A DNA stretch of 64,000 bases from Astropecten irregularis (Eukaryota; Echinodermata; Asteroidea; Paxillosida; Astropectinidae), in NCBI GenBank assembly GCA_963971285.1, contig OZ020259.1:744001-808000 (forward strand). Direction: 5' to 3'. The notes under the pieces are model-generated. The model did not search any database. It was not told the DNA's origin and saw nothing but the letters and a program-made list of their open reading frames with translations. Shown in pieces: positions 46,177-58,116 of this stretch. A program made the translations under genes and the position numbers. Every line of letters begins with the position of its first letter. Positions within the stretch are counted from its first letter, which is position 1.

Positions 46177-49100
46177 TTACTTGACGAGTGAGAAGATCGT
46201 CTTGGGAGTTTTCCTTCTTGTGCTGTCCTCTCCTAAAGTTTCCTCAACAACCTACGAGAAAAATTAAGATATTTGGAGTTGACTGCTGGAGGTAATGTGA
46301 GTCACTGTGTAGTGAGTGACAGAGTCACGCTGTGTGATGCTTGATTACAAATGTGACATGGCAAAAGTGTCAGGTCAGATGTGTGAGTGATGTTTGATCA
46401 TGTAAAATGTGACAGTGTGACACTTTTTGATGTTTTCAACCTAGAGTGGCCAAATTCACAATGTAATACGTAATAATTGGTGTGACAGTCACACTGACAC
46501 ATTTGACCACAAGTGTGACAGATTCAATTTCACAGTGAAGTTTGATCACCATATGCATCACATCATGTTACATTTAAGGGTAATATCATACTTTGGTTTT
46601 TGTCAAAGAAATACAGATTCTGGGCAAAAATATCAAGGAAGATACAGTAACAGTCATCTGTGAAATTTTTCAGTCCCATACGATGTCCACTTTTTGAGAA
46701 AACAGTGAAAAACACCCACACTCTTTTTAAAAACCTTTCACTGTTATTTTTTATCTTTAATAGATCAAAAATTTTGTTTGGTTATTGGTTTTAGTCTTTT
46801 CTGATATGAGTTACGTGACAGCTTAAATCAAAGTAACTTCACAATAGCATCTCACAGGGGAGGAGTGGAAAAGCTACAGTGTGACAAAGTGACAATCAGA
46901 AGTGTGACAAGAAGTGTGACAACGTGTGTGACAACGTTACCTGTCGGGCATTGGACATGGACATATCCCCTCTCATGACCAGCAGGTTGACCAGGTGATC
47001 AGTGCGAATGTCCGCATACTTGTTGACCAGTCCAGACACCTCCAAGGACAGCAGGGAAGTGTCCATCAGTTTGATGACCTCGGCCAGCATGGGGATGACC
47101 GCACAGGGAGACTGATCCTACAGAAATTCATTCAAAGAAACAACTATCATTCAAGAGACCATCTTAAAGACTCGCAAGTTGTCAAATCTTGGGCAAAAAT
47201 TGACTTCAAGTGATACATTTGTTATTATCTCCTAGTGACAATGTTGCTTTTGCACAGAATGAATTTATGTCAGAGTACGTAGAAAGATTGGGGGGGGGGG
47301 GGGGTAGGTAAGTGAGGTCAGGGAAAAAGGACAAAGGGGTCTGGGGTAGCCAAGATCAAAGATGGACAATTACAAAGTTGTGAAGCTGCATTAGGACTGA
47401 GGGGAACAGGGATAAATTTGACTACCAGATGCCATGACTGCAAAGAGTCTATTTTCGCAAATCATATGACTAAACGAAGGAACGAAGGAATGAATGAATG
47501 ATGATGCGCTCGGTGGATTCATTATGGGATGGAATCGTTACCTCTCGTGGCAAGATGCGTTCAAAGAGAGCCTCGATCTGTTCAGCTTCCCTCACCATCC
47601 GATCGGTAGCTACCTTGCGCTCATCGTAGCTTCGGAAAGTCATTCGTCTGAAGAAAAAAGAATAACAGGAGGGATGCATTGCTGTTTTTCTTTCTTTCTC
47701 ATCTCCAGATTAGGACAGTTTGTAGCAAAACAAGATTATAGTCATTGAAAAGTGAACAAACAAAAATTTACTGGAGCGGGATCCGAACCGGCGACCTCCT
47801 GATTACCGTACATGCGTTCTACCAACTGAGCCATCCAGCCCTATACGTTGGTGGTGACCCCAAAAGTCAATAAATCTTTGTTCGTTTGGCAGTCAGAAGC
47901 CATGAAACCCTCACACACAGTTGGTAGAGCGCATGTACGGTATTCAGGAGGTCGCCGGTTCGAATCCCGCTCCAGTCAATTTTTCTTGGTTCACTTTTCA
48001 AAAATTGGCAATGAGGGTCATCGCCAACATAAGGTTGCATGGTTAGTAGAGCACCGGTATGGTTTTCCAGAGGTCGCAGGTTTGAATCCTGACAAACCAT
48101 TAGGGAGACGGCAGAATGGCTATAAATTGCCGGATCTTACTTCTCTACGAGTGCCTTGATGTACTCCGTGACCAGCTTGGTCTCCAGCTGCCTGACCAGC
48201 GGCTCAAAGAAGTTCTTCTTGAGGTGTAGGAAGTCGCGGTGGTAGTCTTCGATGGTCACACACACCGTGTCGATGGCAGGAGACGACTGCAGCTGGAGCC
48301 TGATGACGGACAACCACACAAACAAAAGGACAAACAAACAAACAATAAAGCTTTAATAAATGATTACTTATAGAATCACTGGGCTACAGCCTGGTTCATA
48401 CTTTCTGCAAACTGCATTTCTGAGCCGATTTGGGTAATTCAACAATCAGAACCTGCTGTTTCTTTATTGTGAGGCGAGAAAATTCGCTTCGCTCCGCAAA
48501 TTAAGGTTATCCCACCTAAGTTCTTGACTCAAAACCAAACATTCTACACAATGAGTACCGTATTTGGACACGTATTGCCATTCTGCAAAACAACAAATTT
48601 CTGTGCTTCACAAATATTCTTTGACTGAGCAGCTCAACGACACTGTCGCTCTGGATCGGAATTGGAAGACATGACAAGTTTGAGAAAGAGTCCTTACCAC
48701 GTCCTGGAGAGAAGCTGCTGTAGATGAGGCTCCAGGTCCATAAACATCTCCCCGATCAGGTCTCCCAAGCTGCGGGTTGAAGAGGATTAAGGAGACAAGA
48801 CATGAGGAGGACAATTCCTTAGGGTTAATGCAGGGTCACATCTGTACGCGACAGCACGAGTTTTGGTTCTGAATGTCAATTGGTGTCAGAAGTGGGATCT
48901 CTTTAAGCCTGCTGCATTTTTATTAGGCTACGGATTGAATTACCACATAAGGGCTGCAGCCAGTTTCCATAGACTTATGCGTAATTCCTAGCCATAGCCG
49001 GTTATGAAAGCCAAAGCCGAAGACTCTGCTACCCTCAAACCTACAGTACTTTATTCTGGTGCCTTACCACTCCATGCTGAGTCTGGTGAAGGAGTCTACT

Positions 49101-52100
49101 AGGTTCTGGACAAAAGTCGTTGAGCTTAATTCGTTGGCTGGTAGGTTCAAATGTCTCTTCTGAATAACAGACAGAAAATTGAGTGGTCTGGATTAAGCCT
49201 TTGAATAATCGTGATTCCTTTGAAAAAATAGCAGTGAAAATTGATTTGTTGAAAGGCACAGGACTGTAGAGCCCTGACACTGCAACTTTATATTGGGCTT
49301 GATGACCCAACTTGGTCCAAGTCCAAAGAATGTTCCATAGGGATACTGCACAGTGTGGTATTTTGAAGGACACAGGACTGTAGAGCCCAGGCACTGTAAC
49401 TTTCAATACATGGAGCTTAAGGGCTCAACTCTATCAAAGTCAAAAGAATGCGATATATGGGCACTGCCCATTGTTAATCTTTGGCAGATTCAGGAAGATT
49501 CCCGGCCAAAATGACCAAAGGGGTTTAGGGTCAATACAATACTGAAACATGAAGTGATCAAATAAACATTTTACGACAATTTTAAAAACTGACCTCGAGC
49601 TGCTTGGTGAATTCAATGAAAAGCATGAAATTGTTCACCACGGCGACCTGTAGAGGAAAACAAGTTTGATTCAAGATGGTGAAAACTCACCACATTGTGT
49701 GATAACTCTAGATGGCCTGACTGGACTTTTAAGTTCTGCCCACACCAAGTCTGAGATGAGGCTAAGTGAATTTCAATCTGGCTACGGCTTGATATGACAC
49801 ATGTGTCTATGGAAGCCGCTGGCTAGAGGCTTCAGCAAACTCCCATAGACCTGTGTTATAATCCTAGCCACAGACAAAGTCATTTGGATCCAGTCTATGA
49901 CTCACCGTGTACTGGAAGTAGAATCTGGGCTGGCTCCTGTCGGCCTGGTGGTCCATCTTGTACGCCTTAATCGCAGCTGGAACGAGGTGAGCAAAATGGG
50001 AACAAGTCATTAGGTTAAACAAGGTCAGAGCAAGCACAAGAAGAGAATCAATATAAATCACTTTGCCTGATGTCTGCACTTTCTGCCATTATGAGTTAGA
50101 CTTTGAAAAGTGAACAAAGAAAAATTTACTGGTGCAGGATTTGAACCGGCGACCTCCTGAATACTGTACAGGCGTTCTACCAACTGAGTTATCCAGCCCT
50201 ACGTTGGTGGTGTCCCCAATAGTCAGTTATCTTCGTTCGAAAAAAGATACTTTCACTTGTACGGTATTCAGAAGGTCGCCGGTTCGAATCCCGCTCCAGT
50301 AAATTTTTCTTTGTTCACTTTTCAAGGACTTTAAATTCAGTCAGTTTCTCTTGTGGTTACTATTCGATGATTATAAGTTAGACTTGTTACATCCAGAAGC
50401 AAAACTTTGATCTAAGAACCACATCCCTGAAGCTTTATTGTCTTTATATGAGAGAGACTTAGGAGAAGGACCAGACTACTGTATGCAAGACTTACCCCGG
50501 TACGTGTCGATGAAGAGCTGCAACTCCTCGATGCAAAGAAGAACCACTTTGGATGTCAAGTCAGAGCTGATCTGATTTGACACTTGCAGCTGCACAACGA
50601 ACAAGGAATTAAAGATGATACACATCTTAAGTCAGCCAAGTTTAAGATGGAAGACATAAAATTGCGATGGTTGGTAGACATCAGGGGTCAGTATATAGGA
50701 GATACCAGTGACATAAAATCAGTGTTCTAGCCACGCATGTCGGCACCAGTCGGGGACATCCGGCACTCAGCCTTTCCGACCGGCACTCAAGATGAAAAAC
50801 CATATTGCCGACCGGCACGGAAAAAATCTTGAAAATCACAGAAAATGCACAAGTTACAACATACATGTAGTGTTTTTTCACTGAAAGAACAGTAAGATTT
50901 TGATTTGGAGACAAATTTGGAAAGATAAATTGACCAGATCCCCAATAACAAAACAGAATATTTCTGACACGCTCATGTCAAACGGACTTGCATTTAGCTA
51001 CCATGTATTATCTCCTGGGAGGCGAGAGGCGAGAGCTCTGCTTGCTATGTTTCACAATAAGTCAATTTAGCCAGCACTCAAAATGGGCTAGCTATAACAC
51101 TGCATACAATGAAACTCAGCCGAGTAATGGAAGGCATTCTGCACTGATTGAAGGAAGTCAGTAGCTATTAGAGAGGAGGACCAGCAATCATCCTCTACTT
51201 ACGTTCTGTTCAATCATCTGGAAGATGATGACTGGAAGCTGGGTGCGGAAGTAGCCTTCCCCGTCTGCATCGGGCACGGAATCGCTCTGCCAGTCCTGAT
51301 GGAAGATGGGAAAAGACATTCTTGAGATGAGGATAGTAGGAGATGGATAGGAGAAGTTGATAGGGGACATTGGGAAGGGGAAGGGTTAATACCTTGACAT
51401 CAGACTGCAGGGCATTGCTCATCCATTTCTGTATGTTGGTGTGAAGCGTCTTCAGATATCTAGCGGGAAAAAAACAAGATGAACGTAAAAGAGATAAATA
51501 ACATGACAACCTCTGAATACACTGCAAAAAGACAAATTTAAGGGAGAACAAAAACAACTGGGTCATATCCATAGAAATTATACCTTTAGGCTCTTTACAC
51601 TTTCTGTACTGAAGAGCAATCTTGGGAGAAGCAAGGAACAAGCAAGAATATTCATATCTGAGAAAAGTCAATGAAGGGCGAAAAGGGAAGAAAATAAACT
51701 CAAGCAGGATTCGAACCTAAGTCCTCAGGAACACCGTATTGCTCTATCAACTGAGTTATTCAGCCCTATCTTGATGGAGTCCTATTAATTGTCTTTTACG
51801 TTTACTTAGTTTGATCTCTTGCTAGTCATAAGCCATGAAACCATTTACAAACCGCTTCTGGATCATGGATAGTTCAGTTGGTAGAGTGCCGGTACACCAT
51901 TCCGGAGGTCGCAGGTTCAAATCCCACTTCCTTTCCTCTGTTCACCTTTCAATGACCTTTATACATTAATCCAGCAAGTTTGCCTGGGGCCAATTTCATA
52001 GAGCTGCTTAGCACAAAAAAAATGCTTTGCACAAAAATAGCTTGCCCAATAAAACAAAGCACCATTGACAAAAAAATTCCATTTGATTTTCATGGTCAGC

Positions 52101-55100
52101 GAACAACAGCCAAAGACCAATTGCAAGTGATACACAACACATGGAAATTTGGTTGTTAATCCTGTTTTTACTAAGACAGAAATATCATGCTTAACGAATT
52201 TTTGTGCTAAGCAGCTCTATGACATTGGCCCCTGGTGGAATATATCTCAACTTACTGTTGCTGCAGGTCCTCAACAGTCCTCAATGGCAGCAATGGAGGA
52301 AGCTTCTTGACGTCAATGCCGAGCTCCAAGCTACTCATCATCATTGGTCCTCTATGGTCACATGGTACAAGACAATCAAAAATAGTAAGTACCGCAAATG
52401 TTGACAACTTCCAGAAAGATCACATATCTACAATAATCAGGCATTTGATGGAAGCGGTCAAATTTGTTGATTACAAACAAGATGTGACCATGAAATGTCA
52501 AGAGCATTTCTTACGTGTATTCATTCAGCCAGGTCAGAAGTGAAATGATCTCATTGGGCTCCAACTCATCCGATATCATTTCTTGCAGCTGACGAAAAAC
52601 AAAAAGAAATCAAATATCAAACACAATCTTTACTTCCATTGAAAGATCAACAAAGAAAAATTTACTATAAAGCAGGATTCGAACCTGCGACCTCTGGAGT
52701 ACTGTACAAGTGCTCTACCAATACACGGGTTTACACTTCGAAAAGTGTGCATGCGTGGAAGTGCCTCGTTTTGAAGTTGCGATAAAAAACTAAGATGGAC
52801 GCCGAAGTGTTAACCCGTGTATTGAGCTATTCACACATAACATTAGGGTTTATGTGGTTAATGTATGGTTTATGATTCAGTTCTCCCTGTGGAGACTGTG
52901 GTAATGTGTGGTAAACAGCTCTTGTCTTGTGTGGTAGGTGCAGAGGGTTAGGGTTAATATCCAGTCCCCCTGTGGAGACTGTGGTAATGTGTGGTAAGCA
53001 GCTCTTGTCTTGTGTTGTAGGTGCAGAGGGTTAGGGTTAATATCCAGTCCCCCTGTGGAGACTGTGGTAATGTGTGGTAAGCAGCTCTTGTCTTGTGTGA
53101 TAAGTGCAGAGGGTTAGGGTTAATGAGGTCAGTGACCATGTTTTGTCCCTCTATGACAGACGGTTAATATCTGGCAGTGGTCAGCACTGGTCACTCAATG
53201 TCTGCGACAGTTTGCTCCGTCCGTCGTCAGGTAGGAATAAAGACTGTTTGACTTACATGTGAAGCTAGGCACTCCTGATACATGATAACGAAGTGTTCAA
53301 AAATGTTGTACCGAGGCGGAAAGCAGGGAACCAGCAGAAACTGTGAAAATGAAAAGAATTTATACCAAACAAAAGAAGCAAAATTTGAAGAAAAAAACAT
53401 AACAATTGAGATTGGCCATTTTGCTGCAAAAGTACATTTGAGTTTCGTTACCATAAACATAATATCTATTTTATCCAAGTAATTTCAGAAAACAACCAAC
53501 GAAAGCGCAGATTTAAAAGAAACTTTTTGAGTGAAACCAAGGTACAAAAACATCAAATTACCTTGACGACCTTAAGATCACCGACCAGATTCTGACGTAC
53601 AAGTTCAAGATGTCGGACCAGCCACATCTTGTCAATGGTACGATCTTCCAAGATACTCCCCTCAATCCTAAATGAGAGTCACACAAAAAATACCGATCAT
53701 CTGTCATAGTGCGGCCATTTTGGTCTGGTTCCCAAATCATCATCACAACTTTGAATCCTATGTTATACAGATTAATTGGGGCCAGACTGTAAGTGTTGAT
53801 TCAGTGGCTTAAAATAAAATGGCTATGGATTGAATTTATACTTGATTCTGGTAGTGGCTGCGGCTAAGCCACCCATAGACTTGTGCGTAATTTCAAGCTG
53901 TAGCCAGGCAATTCACTCAAAGCTTGAAGATGGCTATGGCTGCAACTGAACTGTCTCTAATGGGTTATTAATTTTACTTAATTTTCCAAAATTTTCCACA
54001 GAGAATCACAGCTTTGCTGGATGTCCACAAAATCTTTGCATTTTCTGACAAAACTGGACACATTTGTAGGTTCTAAATTCAATTTTTACCCCAGCGTGTC
54101 TGTAAAAATGGATTTTGTATTAAATCTACACCAGATAACTCTCGGTCTGGTTCCCTACCTCACGAGGGCCAGGTGCTTGAGTTCTTCCATGCATTTATCC
54201 TTCCAGTTCTTGGGTCGGCCGGGTGCCTTGAATCCAGCCATCTTCTCACGATCCAACATCTTCTTGTCGATTCTGCATTGACAAATTCGGGGAGAAAAGC
54301 CAGATTAAAAAAAAACCCAGAAAATTTATCGATTTGAAATTTACCATTCTTTGAAAAATAAAATCATCCAGTTTATCCCCACACAATACCTCGCTCTGCA
54401 ATACTAATATAATAAAAAAAGAGCCACCAAATAACCAAAAGCGAATCCGACTACTCATTATAGGTCCCTACTCCTTGACTCTAATTCATAAGTTTATTAA
54501 TAGCCGTGTTTACTAATTGAAATAATGATATTATATGTATTTCGATGTTTAATGTTTTTGTGTTTATTCCTATAGTTAATTGTATTATTGTACTTTTTTT
54601 TGTTTAAAATAACTGTGTAGTTTGTCTCAATATGAAAAAGCGATCATAGCACATTTCCTATACTATGCCTACATATAATGGACAATGAATATGAAATATG
54701 AAATTTATTTTTTAAGTCATTGAAAAGTGAACAAAGACAAATTGACAGGAGCGGGATTTGAACCAGTGACCTCCTGTACGGTGTTCCAGAAGACACTTGT
54801 TCGAATCCCGCTCCAGAAAATTGTTTTTTGTTCGTTTTTCAATAAATAAAGAGAGCCAGTTAAAAATGTGATAAGAAGAATAAGTACCTCTCTTCTCGTT
54901 CGATGATGCGGAGTGCCGTGGTAACCAGGGAGGGGTTCTCCCGTGCAGCGTTGAGCACTCGGTGCATGACAAGCTTCAGCTGCTTAAACAACATGTCCTG
55001 TTGGTAGACAGAGGGTGGGGGAAAGGGGTAGATGGGGAAGGGGGTCAAAAGAAGTACAAGACATTGATTACGACAAAGACTAAGCAACGATTACTGCTAC

Positions 55101-58100
55101 AGAGAGAACATTTTCCATGAATATTAATGATTTTAGCCACGGAGATAACAAATATGCTAATTAGGCTTGTCCTTCACCGACGTAGATGAGCACTGCATAC
55201 TCGGTGCTTAGTGAGTGCGCATGGAAAAATTCAGCGCTGGCTCAGGTGGGATTTGAACCCACGACCTCCTCCTTACAAATGCAGGGGACGATTTCACCAA
55301 ACTCATTGTAACATACTATCAATCGTAGGTCTTATGATGCATAGCAGCCCTAAATAGGATATGATGGGTTATCCTTCATAACTCGAGTTACGATTGATTG
55401 TAGGGCTTCATGAAATCAACCCCTGATGCTAAAGAAAATTTCTACGCAAAATCATGCACAAAGAAGTTTTTTGGTCAGATTCACATTGGAGCTGTCTTCT
55501 TGTATGCCACGATTCCCCTTCTCTTTGAGATTGTCATACTCACGGATAGTTTCCCCACTTCAGCAAAGTACTGCTTCAAGAGCTGTATCATTAGAGAAAT
55601 AAAGATACAAATTAAGCAACCCAGTAATTCATAAAATCAAGAACAGATCAATTCGTTGGAAATGTCACTCATTCAGTAGGATATGAAGCTTTGCATGGTG
55701 CAAGTAACGTAAAGAAAGTAAGGTTTGCAGAGACACATGTACAAACTTTTTTCAAGAAGTGTGGTTCTGAAACACTCTCTCCTGAGAATGCCCAGAGCAC
55801 ACTGTCCGGAATGCCGAGATTACAACTTCTCAACGGTTCTTGTCACTCCTTCAGTCATATTTTTTCTGAAAAAATCTCCGAAAACCCTTTCATTTTATAA
55901 TCAATCAATCAGTATTTCTATAACTTACTGCATTGCAGTATTTTGTCTTAAACCACCTGTTTGCGCATTAGTTATTCTGGTATACCAAAATGAATTGGAT
56001 GCACCTGTAAAATGAACACTATTTAATGAGAGCTGCTATTGGGTGAATTTGTTTGGCTTACGTGGTCATCTGTCGGGTTGTCTGAGGGGTGTTTGTGAAG
56101 CTCGTAGAGGAGATCATCACGGGAACTCTCCAGCTCCATCAATCTGATGGGAAGAATGGAAAGTGTGGTCAAAACCCGGAGGTAGCAGGTTCGCATCCTG
56201 CTTGAACAGTCAGTGGTATGCACGGTGGGTATAATCATCCCCCTTCTACCCTTCCTCAACCCCTTACTCTATCCCTTCCTCGACCTCTTACCCCTTATGA
56301 GCAGCCAGCATTCTTTCCTCATTGATGTACTTCTCCGTCTTCGCAATATTCTCTGGCACGGTGAAAATGTGCTTTAAGTTCTCGACAGCGGCAGCCAGCT
56401 AAAGAAACAACACACAAAGTGAAGATAATAATGATGCAGTTTACTGCAGAAAAATGAGAAGTGCCTGATGTTTTGATCCTCAGCGGGTTCTCAAGAAAGA
56501 TCCTGCTAGGATCATAAAGTCAGGACCTCGTATAAACTCCAAACCTTTTATACAAAATTTATATTTCAGGTCATTATTTAGGTTGATGAGCAGTATTTTT
56601 TGCGTCTCTTGGAACAGAGACGAACTCTAAAATGGACTGAAACTTTGACCTACGACCTTTGACACACACTGACCTGGCTGTGCTGCTGCGCCACCTCTTT
56701 CACCTCACCAAGTTTGGACGACAGCTCGGCACATTCTCGGTATTTACCGTCCACCTCCTGTATCCTGGGGAGAAAAAGAAATCGGACAGAATGATTTTCC
56801 TTGAGTCGATTTCACAAAGATTTGCGATTCATCTTTTACATGAGTTTTTCCTGTTTCTATAGTAACGTGTATATCACACATTGCTTAGCATTGATATGCA
56901 TGTTACGATCTGACTCAGCATTTTGTGAAATCGAGCCCTGGTTGGATTTCATAGATATTGGAGCTATCACGTGACAAAAACCAGACACAATTAATGGGTC
57001 CTTTCGTGAACGAAAGGTGTGGCCTAGTGTATGAATCCAGCAGATGCTACTTACCAGCCCCTGACCTCCCGGATACCAGAGAGGGCGCTCTGTAACTGGG
57101 TCAGTCCCGTCCGGACTCCATCCAACTGCGACTGCATGGCCGTCTTCAACCTTGCTTCAACTGAGGCCTGCGAGCATAAAAAGTAGCCCAAAAGTCGTTA
57201 CAAGGAATTTCTTTTCAATTTCAGAAACCTTTGTCAACCCTTATCTCACAGTAAAACAACACAGCAAATGCCACATTCCTTTGGAAAGTTCCTCCTAGTC
57301 CCTAGATTATTTTTGATTCCACTTTCAGTAAAGTCTAACTTCTCATAAATCTGAAGGGGAAAGCCGAAGGGGAAAACCGAAAGGGAAGGGGAAGGTCTTG
57401 ATCCGTTTAAATTTGACTTACCTTCTTACGTGATTCCCTTCGTCTGATTTGTTCGACCCTTTCCAACTGATCCGGCCTCTGAAATAAATTTGACAGAACA
57501 TTTTTAGGGATGATGTCTGTACACAGACAACAAAAAATACACATTCTTAATGTGCCGAGCTGTCGTCCAAACTTGGTGAGGTGAAGGAGGATACGCAGCA
57601 GCACAGCCAGATCAGTGTGTCTCAACGGTCGTAGGTCAATGTTTCAGTCCATTTCAGAGCCCATCTCTGTTCCAAGAGAGGGCACTTCCGCAAAGCATTG
57701 TTGGATACATCTTGGTCGATCTGTATATTCACGTGACACAGTGTCAGTGCACAAAGAAAACTTACCAAAAATGCCAAAAGTATTAAGTAAGCGGGTGGTG
57801 GCGCCCTTTAGTTTTGATCCTTGGCTTGGCCTTGTGCATCCGACAACTCACCGTGGTCGCTATTTGCAATATGGTCTATGGAATTCTCCCTGTAATTGTA
57901 TATTACTTATAAGTTGTATAAGCCTTAATTTGGGCTAAGTAAATAGGCCTACATAGATGTAGAAAGACTGTGGTGCTGTGCAATTCGTATTCTTTTATTT
58001 TTAAGTTTTATAAATTCTTCTCCGCCCACCTTCATCATGTTTTCAATTCGCTTGCAAGCCGCCTCAATGGCGTCAATTTCCGCTTTGCCGAAGTCCTCCA

Positions 58101-58116
58101 TATTCATGGTGATCTC
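46177..58116 (-). CDS. EXOC3: EXOC3 (Sec6), exocyst complex subunit, 24 coding exons, 729 aa
   Basis: Exons in transcript order: 58107-58030, 57478-57422, 57167-57055, 56764-56674, 56398-56292, 56143-56062, 55582-55544, 54997-54888, 54272-54159, 53667-53562, 53340-53257, 52588-52515, 52330-52256, 51459-51393, 51295-51203, 50589-50496, 49976-49906, 49647-49594, 49159-49068, 48769-48698, 48299-48141, 47647-47542, 47117-46941, 46251-46177. All splices are GT..AG and in phase, giving 2190 nt. Family motifs run along its length: [19 protein letters not shown] (27-45), [19 protein letters not shown], the [12 protein letters not shown] block, [27 protein letters not shown] and [21 protein letters not shown]3 is a core exocyst subunit that tethers secretory vesicles to the plasma membrane. 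Human EXOC3 is slightly longer, and the last 20 residues here differ from it. The ATG exon begins at an acceptor (58116), so a non-coding first exon lies upstream. Confidence 0.95.
47748..47995. mobile_element. Head-to-head tRNA-like modules in an EXOC3 intron, copy A
   Basis: The left module, read on the minus strand, has the A box TGGCTCAGTTGG and the B box GGTTCGGATCC. The right module has 'gttggtagagcgc' and GGTTCGAATCC. Both end in a CCCGCTCCAGT acceptor-like stretch followed by 'caatttttctt', and the outer flanks 'gaaaagtgaacaaa' and 'gttcacttttc' are inverted. A further single module lies at 48015-48095. Confidence 0.8.
49257..49480. repeat. Tandem duplication of about 114 bases in an EXOC3 intron
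   Basis: CACAGGACTGTAGAGCCC recurs at 49257 and 49371. 'cactg(c/t)aacttt', 'aagtc(c)aaa(a)gaatg' and 'gggatactgc/gggcactgcc' follow in each unit. Confidence 0.75.
50108..50330. mobile_element. Head-to-head tRNA-like modules in an EXOC3 intron, copy B
   Basis: It has the inverted left module (gcaggatttgaaccggcgac ... caactgagttatccagccct), 'acgttggtggtgtccccaat' in the centre and a right half ending 'ggttcgaatcccgctccagt'. The outer flanks 'gaaaagtgaac' and 'gttcacttttcaa' are inverted. Confidence 0.75.
51660..51960. mobile_element. Head-to-head tRNA-like modules in an EXOC3 intron, diverged copy C
   Basis: 'gcaggattcgaacctaagtc' and 'tcaactgagttattcagccc' lie at the left. 'gttcagttggtagagtgccg' and 'gtcgcaggttcaaatcccac' lie at the right. 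It has the same layout as copies A and B with more substitutions. Single or shortened modules also occur at 52645-52725 and 54718-54842. Confidence 0.7.
51986..52233. repeat. GGGGCCAATTTCATAGAGCTGC foldback element beside an EXOC3 splice donor
   Basis: The left end GGGGCCAATTTCATAGAGCTG and the right end 'cagctctatgacattggcccc' are inverted, with a 'gcttagcacaaaaa' arm. Its edge lies about 22 bases from EXOC3 exon 13 (52256), so it occupies the start of the intron on the minus strand. Confidence 0.85.
52880..53125. repeat. 83-base tandem repeat, three units, each with GGGTTAGGGTTAA
   Basis: 'tgtggagactgtggtaatgt' starts units at 52888, 52971 and 53054. Each ends 'gcagagggttagggttaa'. Units are nearly identical, which points to recent expansion. 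It lies in the EXOC3 intron between coding exons 11 and 12. Confidence 0.9.
55140..55275 (-). mobile_element. Second tRNA-derived SINE family, minus-strand copy (EXOC3 intron)
   Basis: On the minus strand it reads 'gtcgtgggttcaaatcccac' then 'ctgagccagcgctg', 'gcgcactcactaagcaccga' and 'tatgcagtgctcatctac'. It matches 37840-37975. Confidence 0.7.
55283..55425. repeat. GGGGTCGATTTCACCAAAC foldback element, copy 4 (EXOC3 intron)
   Basis: It runs from 'gatttcaccaaactcattgt' to 'tgtagggcttcatgaaatca' followed by acccc. It has the same interior as the 4888 copy (gatgggttatccttcataac). Confidence 0.75.

Noticed and set aside
47748-47995. Functional tRNA genes
   Set aside because: A and B boxes and an acceptor stem are present, but the anticodon arm and T stem are broken, and the modules recur as inverted repeats with shared flanks.
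52946-53125. Interstitial telomere
   Set aside because: The GGGTTAGGGTTAA word occurs once per 83-base unit and not as a pure telomeric array.
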